Positions 54,200-64,000 of a stretch of DNA of 64,000 nt are shown here, piece after piece; the first letter of the stretch is position 1; every line of letters begins with the position of its first letter. Made by a program: the position numbers and the translations under genes. The notes beneath the pieces are model-generated. The model was not told the origin of the DNA. It saw only the letters and a list, made by a program, of their open reading frames with translations, and searched no databases. This DNA is from Mugil cephalus (Eukaryota > Chordata > Actinopteri > Mugiliformes > Mugilidae): NCBI RefSeq assembly GCF_022458985.1, contig NC_061776.1, forward strand, positions 2,331,075-2,395,074. The letters are read 5' to 3'.

Positions 54200-57100
54200 G
54201 GTTTTCTTAGATGGGTAATAAAGCTTATAATAAATAATAAAGCTTTGAGTGTACCAGTAGGACTATCACTTTTTTGGAGTCCTGTGGAAAAGTGCCAGTG
54301 TATAATGCTGAGGTCAAAAAAATGAAACTACACACAGTGTTACAACTTTTTATTGACGTTGTTCCATGAACATTTAATTAATGCATTTTGGTTCTGACCC
54401 TCCAACATTATTTGATCTTGGTTTATGTGTTTAGTGAAGCTTGAAAATGCCTCGACTGTTAATACATCCAAGCTAAATATTAACCATAGCCTTGACAAAG
54501 TCCTCTCAGTATCTGATAAATGAGTATTTGTACTGTCGTCACTCAGTAATAAAAGGCATCACATGATTCAGTCAAGAGGTCACATTGTACACTGCTGTTT
54601 GTCTTTATGATAAAATCCATGTGTTTAAATATACAGGTCATGTAATAGGGACTTCGTTGAGTCATCATTCAAATAGAAATACAGTCTCTCAGACCATTTA
54701 CATCCAGTGCCCTAAAACTACATTTGGCTTTACTTTGAGTTTAGTTTCAGATCCAAGCTCTTAATATGTTCACTGGGTTCCAACTGAGACTGGAGTCTAA
54801 ACCAGATCAGGTAGGATCCTGTTCTGATGCTGCAGGTCTGCTCTACAAACAGAAGAGGACTTTCAGCTCTGGTCACATGCATCTTCAATACAGGAGGAAG
54901 GAGGATGAGAACTTTAAAGTGCAGATAAAATCCCCTGCACTGTACTGATGCTGTTTGTGAACCTCTCACTGCTTTTAGGACTGGCTCAGGCTGCTGGAGT
55001 TTCATTTGTAGTCTGCGCTGTTTGTTGGACTGTATGTCTCTGCACCAAAGGCCCAGTCTGGAGGAGTCAGACGTCTTTAAGGTCACACAAAGAAAATAGA
55101 TGTATGTACCTGGACAGAGCTGCAACCAATCAGAGCAACGAGTCATGTGACACGTGCTTCTGGACAAACGCCTTAAACTCTGTTTAACTGTTGATCATTT
55201 ACAGTTAATTCACTATTTCAACAGCAAAATTCAAAATTCAGGTTCAGCGATGAGCTAGAATCACAGTCCACATTGTGATTGTTTTTTTTTTTTTTGTTTT
55301 TTTGCAATAGCTGCAATAGAGTTACTTTTCTGTGACACATTCAGTAACATAATCAACATAATAACTCATTGTCATGTTCTCTCTAATTTAAAGGACTAGT
55401 TTCTACGTTTCAATCTGGCCTTGTGATGTAGAAACAGAAGTATATTGGATTTCAAATTTCCTCCAAGATTAATTTAAGTCACAGTAACTGTGTTCACCTT
55501 CTTTCACCAAGTGATGTGGAGAAAAACACATTCTTATCTGAGTGAAGGTACGACTGTACTGCTCTTGTGCAGTGACAGGGTTTATATCCATTTGTTTGCT
55601 GTAATCGAATGCAATAATCAAAGGTTTCCTGGAAACGGATCAGATACATGAGTCACAGCAGATTATGGAGTATTTCGTCAGCTTCTACCAGAAACTTGAA
55701 GCAGCCTGAACAGACTAATCTAAAAAACTCCTTTTAATGTTCATCAGATAGTGAGAGAAAGCCCTCTTCCTAGTAAAAGTCGGCACATTTCTGCCCTCTG
55801 CTGGTCAAAGACTATTTACTGCAGCTTTAACTGGAACATTTAACACTTGACTCAGTGATGAGGTTGGAAAACAGTAGTTGCAAATTTACTATTGGAGGCC
55901 ACAGAACTCCCTGTTTCACCACCACCTCTGAGAAGTGTCTTTTTTCAGGAATGTAAAACTTTCCTAGGGAGACCAGAACCTAGAATATAGACTGTGACTA
56001 TCAGCTGAAACCTGAACCAGTCCCTCAATGAGTCCTGGAGTTGTTTTTAGATGATGACACCAATGACCACAGGTCACATTTCAAACACAAACATCTAAAC
56101 TTTTATTGTGAGTTAATATTAGAGGATTTATCAGATTTATCTCCAGGCCCTTCCAAGAAATCCACAACTTGAAGCTCTGGAAGTTTTATGTTTAGTATGT
56201 TTTTGTCTCAAAATGCGATATCCATGCATAGTATTTTGAGACTGGCTGCATTTGGTTATAAAATAAATACATCCCTCAGCTACATAAAGGTTTCATGAAA
56301 AAAAGTACATATAAAATTAAAAAATAAACTAATCGAAAAAAGTGAAAAACTGGTTTCTTCCTTCCTTCTCTAAACCTTTATAGTCAACCATCCAAACATA
56401 AATAGTGATTTGATCCTTGTGATTGTCTTTGTCTCTGATTTGAATCATTGAATCGTGGGTAATGGAGTTGTGAGATGTCTGTGTTGTAGCTGCAAATCAA
56501 AGCTATTTGCTCATGTGTGTGAAAGGAAGCTAAAATACAGATTTTGCTGCAGTGTTTAGGATTCTGTTTAGGCTACGATGTAAAAAAAACAAAGAAAAAG
56601 TGTATTTTTAAGATGATTTTCTTTTAGTTTTCTTCTTAGAGGTTTATTGAAAAATCAGTTCTACTTCTGAATATTTTGTGTCCAGTGTAGAAGGATGTTC
56701 TGGGTTATTTTATTAGTATTTGACCTGTTTATTTAGCATTTATAAGCAACATGTAGTTTATTAAAATGGTTTATCACACACTACAGTTTAGTTGAAAGCA
56801 GACATGAAGACATTTGAGGAGTGGTTTGGTTTTGTAATTTGAAAATGTAAAATATGACTTTTTGTAATTACTAAACTTACAATTACTTTATTCTTTTGAT
56901 TCTTTTATATACAATAAACTGGACTTTGTTCATTGTCACAACTTCATGTAATAACTTACAGCTAAGTAATAATATGTAATAAATCATTTAAAGCTTGTAA
57001 ATGCTAAACTGACCTCACTATTATCCAGCTGCTTTAATATAACAACAGCAAATGATTAAAGTCAATGCAGGAGATTAGTCAGCAACCAATCAACAACCGA

Positions 57101-57290
57101 TTATCCCGCGATCAGACCACAACATTTTACCAAAGAGTCACCTACGGTGATGGGAGTCGTAAAGTTTCGGTGTAACATTAAAAAAAAAAGAATTCTTAAC
57201 TCTATGAGGAGCGTACAGTCACTTTTCATCCTTTATGAAGTGATAATATTAAAAAACCAACAAATTTGTTGGAGAAACCAACTCATTACC
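54200..57290. other. intergenic, no gene recognised
   Basis: 3 kb between the LINE and retreg1. Frames at 54730-55190 on both strands lack recognisable domains. Poly-T at 55280-55305. No element ends identified. Confidence 0.4.
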
Positions 57291-57553
57291 CTCAGGTTTG
57301 TTTGTCAGGCTGATTTACTGATTTGATGTAGTCTGATCTCGGCATTAGGATTGGTTGATTCAGATTAAAGCAGCAGAATATCTCAGTGTAGATAATAGCT
57401 CTTAACGCAAAAATACATGGAAACATTACTTTCTCACAACCCCCCAAAAAGTTGCCTGTGACCAGAACATCCTCGTCTCCCATCCACATTGTCCCTTGTA
57501 ACCCGTCCCCCCACCCCTACTCCCACCTTCACCCCCACTGAACTTTTCCTCAA

Positions 57554-58080
57554 TCACTGGCGTCGGAGGAGTTTGGAGAAGAATCCAGAAGAGGCCGGCT
57601 TGTCGTCCTCGTCCTGCTCTTCCTTTGGATTGGCCTTTGGATTGGCCTTCTCCTCTCCCAGCCCCAGCTCCCCCTCTAGTTGCTCCAACTCCGACTGGTC
57701 CAGCAGCTCAAAGTCTTCCACTTCGCTGTCCGACTCCTCGGGCAGCTCCAGCATCCTGCTCGAATCCGGGAGTCTCGACCGCTCGGTGTCTTCGCTCAGC
57801 GCCAAGAGGCCGACCGCTGACTCTATTCTCTCTTGGATGGCGGCTGTGACTGCGGCGGCGATGACATCCCCTGCCATCTGGTTAACCAACTCCAGGGCTT
57901 TGTCGGTGGGTTGGACTTCGTGACGCGGAGGCTTGGATTTGTCTGGCTGCTGGGACTGAGGTGGGGGGAAGGGAAGGCCAAGGCTGAGATCATCGTCGTC
58001 GTCGCCATTGGTCGTCGCACCATTGTCTAGGGAAGGGAATTCTGGGAGGCCACCAATGAAGGCTTCTTCTTTGTCGAGAT
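57554..58080 (-). CDS. retreg1: retreg1 last coding exon, 527 bp
   Basis: Acceptor 'caatctcacag'. Starts mid-codon (GAT split) with 'DLDKEEAF', includes the AAVTAAI segment and the LIR, and ends at TGA 57554-57556. The 3' UTR continues leftward to about 57400. Confidence 0.9.
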
Positions 58081-61000
58081 CTGTGAGATTGAAGTAAAAA
58101 ATAGAAACTGTAGTAAATTGAGTAAAGTCGATACGATCAGGAAGCAAGCACAAACGGGATGATGTGGAACTGACGAACGTACCCTCTGAGTTCTCAGTCT
58201 GTGGTGTGTGTCCCTCTGACAGATTAAAAGTACCGTTTTCAGTCCACGTCACATCAGAAACCTCTGTGTCCGATACAGACAGTTCTTTACACACGGTAGA
58301 GTCGAGCTGTGGGGAGGGAAGCACATGGAGATTTTTACAGTGCACACCAGAACAACGCCTCTAAACGGGTTTAACATATGTCCCTGATGCTGCACTGCAG
58401 ATTGCAGGTGGTCTGGGCCACTTGTGACCACATCTCCTCTTGTGGTATGAACACACAGTGTGTCCTGGCCACATTGACGAACCACACGCTCAGCTGACAT
58501 CATTTTGCATCAACCAAGTTTCACCTCAGTCATTCAGAGAAAATACAGCCGCCATCATGAATGATCACCAGGAACGGCAAAAGCACCTACATATTTCCTC
58601 AAGAGTGGCTTGTAAAATCATGTTCATGTGCATATAGAGCACTGAACTATGTATACGATCACAAGTCATCATTTGAGAGGCATTTTAATACTAGTTATGA
58701 ACACACACTGATCAGCCATAACATTATGACCACAGACAGTAAAAGTAAATAACATTTAAACCATCTTGTGACAATTGAATGTTCTGCTGGGAAACTTTTG
58801 GACCTGCTGTTCATTCTTGTGGATGTTACTTAATCATGAAGCACCCACCTAGACCAGACCACACACCCCCACCCCATAGCAATGACACTCCTTGATGGCA
58901 GGACGATGCAGCCTGACACAGACAAATACACAAAAACTGTTTAGGAACAACAACAACAAAAAAAAAACAAAAAAAAAACATGAAGAGCAGCACAAGGTGT
59001 TCAACTGGTCTCTAAATTCACTAGATCCCAAACTGATTAAGTATCTGCGGGATGATCCATAGAGGCCCCTCCCTTCAACGCCCCCCACTAACAACATTTT
59101 GTTGCCAGACACCACAGGACACCCTCACAAGGACCACGTCCATTCTCTGATGCATCACAATAGCTTTGGAGGCTCAAGGGAGACTTGCAAAATATTAGGA
59201 AGGTGGTCATAATGTTATGCCTGATCAGCCATCCATTTCTTACTGGATAACCCACAATGCATGTTGTAAGTTCGTTTTACTTCATCTTGCAAATGCATCC
59301 ATTAAAAAACTCAGACACAATTCAGACACAAACAATGGATTCGATTATGATAATTAAGACACCAACCAAGCCATTGTTGATCTCAAATCTAATCTCATTG
59401 CAAAGTTACTGATATTTTCTGCAATGAAAATGCAGAGCAAGTTGAACTCATGTAACAAGTCACTCTCAAACTCTAGGTCGATGCATCTTTCAGATCTGTC
59501 TCATCGTAGTTAAACACCTGAACTCTTGTTTAAGGTGTGTAACTCTCAAGTCAGGTCACGTCTTTAGGGATTCAAGTGTAAACACAGTCAAATCTTTGTC
59601 TTAATTGAGACACAGTTCCACACCTCTAGTTTCAATCCACAGCCCCGCCCTTATGCTGACTCACCCCTGTGCACTACGTATGCTTACTTTATCGAATTAC
59701 TACATGAAGGATCCAATATCCAGAGAGCAAGTGAAGCACACGCTCTTAAGCCAGCTGTTTGGCTAAAGGAGCACAGTTGGATTTCCTTTGGCACGAAACC
59801 TTTTTCTATACACCACGACGCTGATGTGGATCATGTGTACTAGATTTCATTAGCGTTAACAAGAATCTGTTGGTAAACAGAGTGCTAATTAGATTTAGAT
59901 GAGAAGATGATTTGCCAACCTTTGGAAACATGGAGGAGAGGTCTGACTCGATGCCCTCTTTCTCAGTCTCAGCCTGCATGCGTTTCCTCTCTGGAAGGAA
60001 AGGAAGCATGGAGGAGACTGATTTAGTTTTCTGGTAAAATGTCTAGCAAGAGATGTTGACTTTATCAGACACATTTAAAGCCTCATATTTATGTTTGGCC
60101 ATTCGTATTTGACCCACTGGTATTTCAAATGAATGTGAATGCTGGGTTTTCTGTTGCTTTGCAAAAACAAAATCCTACTTGAAGTCAACCCCGACACTGA
60201 CAAAAATTGTCCGACATATTTTCAAGCCTTGCCTCTAAGACCTCTTGTGATTGACTGGCACACTTTATGCAGAAGCTGTCTACATCATGATGCCTCCATC
60301 CAGACTTGTTAAACAATTACAGGACCACGAGGTGGGTACTTGTTCAGACAAGAAAACCACACATTAAATTCCTGTCAAAAGGGGAGCGTGTCTGGTCTTG
60401 AAGGTGCTAACGATGCATGTATGTGCACTGTATGTCATGCAATGTATCACACTTACCATGATTCTCCTTGATTTTTTGAAAAAACTCCCCGATGCCAAAG
60501 TCCAGCTTCTGCAGAACTGGCTCCAGCCACAAACCAACCTCATGAGATGAGATCAGAGGCCACAAGAAGACACCCAGCACTACGGAGAGAAACCAAGAGA
60601 GAAACTAAAAAACTTCAGCACTTTTGCACATCATCTTGAATCATATCATGTGTTGTTTTAGCTAAAAATTAACCCTTTGCTGTGAATCAGATTTAAGCTC
60701 ACAAACGAGGAAGTTGTCTTGCTGTTTGGTGCAACAAACATACAGTAAGTCTAATTAAAAAATAAGAACAAGATTAAAGATTCAGTTGACTCACCTAGAA
60801 TATATGAGAAGACAATCCCTGGAATGTAACGTCCTAAGACAGCAAGGAAGGTGCACAAGCTGCAAACCAACAGGCAAAACTACAACAGGAAAAGGGCCAT
60901 AAGTATGTTAGTTAATTTATGTTTGTGGAAAGTATGCTACTTAGATTTTTTTTTTTTGGCGTACTAAGACCACTGCTATGTTACAAATCTGTTCTTCAAG

Positions 61001-61394
61001 TCTTTATATCTTTGACAGTTCTCAGTCAGTCATGGTTTATCCAAATAAACAAGCTGACACACGGACAACTGGAAGTTGGGTTTCTTGAAAATGTTGAAAT
61101 TACTTCAAGAAAGTCCAGTCACCCTTGTTTTAGCTGGTCCTTTGGATATTCAAGTCTTTATGCAAAAAAAGCAACCACATGGTCATACTTTTCTGAACTA
61201 CCCAGTAAAGCCCCAGAGGGAGATGGAATCTGGCAAATTGAGGCAAGTCTGGAGTCGTTGGCTGCCACGGACTCACCTTGCCTGGATTTTGCTGTTTGAA
61301 AGCTGACGTCTCCTGGAGGAAGAGTTTGAGGGAGTCGCTGAGCTGAGGTCCACTCACAGACCGGCTGTCCTGACCTGAGTCAATGATCTCCCAG
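57554..61394 (-). CDS. retreg1: reticulophagy regulator 1 (FAM134B), six 3' exons
   Basis: ER-membrane receptor for selective autophagy of the endoplasmic reticulum. Exons in transcript order: 61277-61394, 60795-60879, 60457-60579, 59920-59990, 58183-58306, 57554-58080, all with AG/GT ends and compatible phases, giving 348 codons plus stop. The first two or three exons encode the end of the reticulon-homology region: 'QQNPGK' and '[16 protein letters not shown]', then '[11 protein letters not shown]' (hydrophobic), then '[20 protein letters not shown]'. The distal exons carry '[15 protein letters not shown]', 'NGTFNLSEG', '[12 protein letters not shown]' and the LIR '[10 protein letters not shown]', ending '[12 protein letters not shown]'. 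The KELSVSDT and AAVTAAI segments and the SSGF end favour RETREG1 over RETREG2 and RETREG3. The N-terminal exons lie upstream, probably outside the window. Confidence 0.88.
57701..57712 (-). other. retreg1: LIR (LC3-interacting region) core codons, FELL
   Basis: Codons for Phe-Glu-Leu-Leu within [10 protein letters not shown], preceded by an acidic stretch. This matches the [FYW]xx[LIV] LIR of FAM134 proteins that binds Atg8/LC3. Confidence 0.85.
58183..58306 (-). CDS. retreg1: retreg1 internal exon, 124 bp
   Basis: Acceptor 'ccctccccacag', donor GTACGT. Encodes '[18 protein letters not shown]' and '[18 protein letters not shown]'. Confidence 0.88.
58708..59228. mobile_element. non-autonomous DNA transposon in a retreg1 intron
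   Basis: Inverted ends CTGATCAGCCATAACATTATGACC and its counterpart at the right (with GGC for GCC) bound 521 bp. This is a widespread fish repeat. No transposase frame; A-rich tract near 58950-58980. It lies in the intron between 58306 and 59920. Confidence 0.8.
59920..59990 (-). CDS. retreg1: retreg1 internal exon, 71 bp
   Basis: Acceptor 'tttccttccag', donor GTTGGC (weak). Charged '[20 protein letters not shown]' then 'MFPK', aligning with the 'DLSALCPK' region of mammalian RETREG1. Confidence 0.78.
60457..60579 (-). CDS. retreg1: retreg1 internal exon, 123 bp
   Basis: Acceptor 'tctctccgtag', donor GTAAGT. '[11 protein letters not shown]' closes the membrane part; 'LDFGIGEFF' begins the amphipathic cytosolic part. 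Confidence 0.85.
60795..60879 (-). CDS. retreg1: retreg1 internal exon, 85 bp
   Basis: Acceptor 'cctgttgtag', donor GTGAGT. Hydrophobic '[16 protein letters not shown]' then '[12 protein letters not shown]', part of a reticulon-type membrane hairpin. Confidence 0.85.
61277..61394 (-). CDS. retreg1: retreg1 internal exon, 118 bp
   Basis: Acceptor 'tttctgtag', donor GTGAGT. Starts with one base of a split Ser codon, then 'WEIIDS', and ends 'QQNPGK'. Confidence 0.85.
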
Positions 61395-64000
61395 CTACAG
61401 AAACACAAAGACAGAGGTACTGGTAGCTAACACTAAGATCAACGGCCGTCTCTTAAATGGAGGAGATTTGGTTGATGTTTGGTCATGATGTACCATCAAA
61501 AACAAAAATTGTTGTTCCATCCATGTGGACGCCAAGCTTTATCTTTTTCCAAACTCAGAAATCTCATAAATTACAGACAGTTAAATCCTTAATGCAAGAA
61601 AAAGCACTATATAGTCAATAAATACACTGCAATTCTGCTCTTAAGACATTCACACTCAATCAAGATCAATAGTTAAGCAAGTTAGGCTCTGAATAATGTG
61701 TCTCATTGAACTCAACACTACACGTTTCCAAAGTTTTCTAGATATAATCCTCAAGTGCTATCTCATGTATATGCTGATGAGATTATGCTTTATTTTTAAC
61801 CAAATTTAAAATCCAGTAATTATGTTCTTGAGACAGTCACCTTCAACCAAGATCAATAGCTGTTCGAGTACTGGTAAAACACTATTTCCAGAGTTGATCA
61901 GCGGTTATGTTCGGGACAAATTTCCAAAAGTGAAGCCTCATTCAACAAAAGATGAGATCAAATGACAGGAGTTTCAAAATCCTAAAATCATAACAGGCTG
62001 CATCACACACTTAAGATGAACTTTCAGAGAAATTCATCTCTCCAGTCTCAGACATGCACACACAACCAGATCTGGCAACACTTCATGAATGTACCACACA
62101 CCAAAATGTGGCACATTGTGTCAATAAAAAAAAAAAACGAGTTCTCCAAATGGAGTTGTACTTTTAAAAGTCTCATCTCTCAGCAGTTCCCTTGGCTGTT
62201 GTGAAAGCGCTGACGTCATCATCCAGATTTTAAATCCTAAACATCGAATGTATTTAATTGTAATGTAATTAAGATTTAGGATGGCCACGCCAAGTTTAAG
62301 TTTAAAACTGGATCTGTAAAACCTCAAATTAACAGAAAATCTAAGTGTAACCTAGGTACAAGCGAGGTCCCAGAGCCATACAGTCAAATATGGTGACTGT
62401 AGTTTATTTCCAAACTATTTCTGAAATTAAATCTTTCCTCTCACTTTTATAACCTTAAAAAAAAACATTTAATTCATGCTTTTACTTAGCCATCTCCTTT
62501 TAATCCCCTCTAGGAATCTAACAACATCTGAGACAATCCCCAGCTACTCCAATGAAAATGTCATTGTCTAAATAAAGCAGTCTACAATAACACAGACAAG
62601 ATGAGTAAACAGACAGGTGTGAGATGGGAATAGGGATGTGAAAGTGCTTTCCATGCTGAGGCACTGCTGGGAATTCTGGGCCACCTGGTGAGGTATGAAA
62701 CTTTCCCCTCTGACAAGGAGGTTCCCAAACATCATCTCCCGTTTAAGCTCCATCATCGGCCCTCGTGATCACTTCATATAAAACAGCTATGGAAAGGCAC
62801 ACATGGAGGTCACGAGCAATAAATAGATAAGAGTGTTGCTTCCTCTCTTGGCTATTTATTCTTCCAACAACTGGAACCCAATGGAACCTTCCTCCATCTT
62901 TTAAAAGCTGTAGTTTTACAGATGATAAATGAGTATCTGTTACTGGAACTGGAAACTAATCATCACTGTCCTGCCAGGGGGTCAGTAATCAAAAAAATGT
63001 TGCACAAGAGTTTGTTGCCATTCAACAGCAACATATCCTTTTACAATCTAGTAGGGACTTAACGGCAACTAATGGAAACATCAACACAGCAACCTCAAAA
63101 GGGTTCATCACATTTAAATGACAATGTACTAAATTTATATCCAGCTGAGGATGGAAACTACATGTCGTGTGAAAGCAGCTGTCTTGGAAACGGCTGGTGT
63201 GGAGTCGCCATGGAGATCGGGTTACTACAACAGATAAGCAGCCTGATATTTCAACATACGGCATCAGACAAATACTGTCTGATAAAATGCCTGTGATAGG
63301 ACAATGGTAAAGGATTTCACCATACAGTTTATAACAATGGCGTTGTGTATTTTAGTCCATTGTAAGCTCCATTTATCAATAGTGTGTCACGGTATTTGGC
63401 AGTGAGGTTGTTCACATTCTTCTGTCTGAGGATATATTGTATTTACATGGACACTAGTATTTCTCTCATGTAGCCACCACAATCACAACAGAGAGATTTA
63501 GTACCTGCTGCTTTCTCTAGTAAGAAAAATAAATCCATTCTCTCTGGGCATGTCTGCTTCACATAGGGTAAACATCAGGTGAGGGGTTCCCAGGAGGGAC
63601 AGAAACATGGAGGTAGAAGAACAACCAGTTGGTGAAACAAGTGTTTGGAAAAGATGAACCAATCTAGAATCCATGTGGACAGAGACATTGGACACTTGGA
63701 GACAGCTTTCGTCCATCTTCTTCTACTGAATTAGGGTTGGTGTGGTTCAGTCATTTGAATTTGATTAGGGGTAGGTGGACAGTCCTTTTTCAGCTAGTGG
63801 AACGTGGGCTGACTTTTGTGGTTGTGGTTACCTCGTGGACACTTGTAAATGCATATATCTTCTCTTTTTATCTGGTGCCAAAATAAACTGTTTAGTTGGA
63901 ATTTAGGCCACTGTTTTCTGACTCTTCACGATGTTGAGGTCAAGGCTCTATGGGGATGTCTTCAGTTCTCTGTGTGACTCTAACTGGAAGTCTGGGCTCG
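61395..64000 (-). other. retreg1 upstream intron(s), no further constitutive exon recognised
   Basis: I searched for an exon ending in AG that would join to the Ser split codon at 61394 and encode the first membrane hairpin of RETREG1, and found none. Only the candidate at 63505-63551 fits in phase. The rest looks intronic. Confidence 0.5.
63505..63551 (-). CDS. retreg1: candidate alternative first exon of retreg1 (short isoform)
   Basis: ATG at 63549-63551 (purine at -3) opens 15 codons, MPRENGFIFLTRESS, and two further bases AG before a donor GTACTA. Joined to the exon at 61394 it gives a Ser codon and then 'WEIIDS', exactly the phase needed. Mammalian RETREG1 has a short isoform with a brief, different N terminus starting at this same exon. 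The peptide is not conserved with that isoform and the donor is not strong, so this is a prediction. Confidence 0.3.

Noticed and set aside
57489..57923. Plus-strand Ser-rich frame of 144 codons
   Set aside because: Antisense of the acidic last exon of retreg1, which has splice sites and homology.

Overview
The window looks like a stretch of teleost fish genome, probably a spiny-rayed fish. It is AT-rich, carries fish-type transposon debris on both strands (Tc1, hAT, piggyBac-like, gypsy-like LTR, several LINE lineages), and contains two kinds of gene: an expanded array of intronless RING / B-box / coiled-coil / B30.2 TRIM genes, and the 3' half of a conserved multi-exon gene that I identify as retreg1 (FAM134B), an ER-phagy receptor. 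Both are read on the minus strand.

Layout. Bases 1-51,650 are the TRIM array. Seven copies have an uninterrupted reading frame of 540-563 codons: 1752-3374, 12469-14127, 17080-18747, 29153-30811, 40253-41911, 43915-45579 and 49843-51534. An eighth (34345-35662) has lost its coiled coil in a frameshifting deletion. Five more are fragments: RING only at 6696-6944 and 27114-27311, B30.2 only at 10622-10985, 11205-11429 and 48275-48465. Each unit tends to carry the same 3' flank and one of two 5' flanks. One 5' flank has an interferon-response-like element just upstream of the ATG; the other does not. Between units lie transposon remnants, some nested. Part of the array (about 28.6-32.7 kb and 39.7-43.75 kb) is a segmental duplication about 11.1 kb apart.

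Bases 51,650-57,550 hold simple repeats, a decayed LINE and sequence in which I see no gene. Bases 57,554-61,394 hold six exons of retreg1, with clean splice signals and matching phases, ending with a LIR motif (FELL). Its first exons are probably beyond 64,000. A candidate alternative first exon for a short isoform lies at 63505-63551. A decayed copy of the retreg1 3' end sits inside the TRIM array at about 9945-10072, so the two loci have exchanged sequence.

How the genes work together (inference). The TRIM copies look like a fast-evolving finTRIM/TRIM16-like innate immune cluster: probable E3 ubiquitin ligases with a conserved RING/B-box/coiled-coil framework, variable B30.2 loops and, in most copies, an interferon-type promoter element. 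retreg1 is a conserved single-copy neighbour with an unrelated housekeeping role. The most distinctive observations are a piggyBac-like miniature element that supplies the last residues and stop codon of one TRIM gene, a microhomology deletion that removes another's coiled coil, a B-box zinc ligand replaced by Arg in a third, and the retreg1/TRIM junction.
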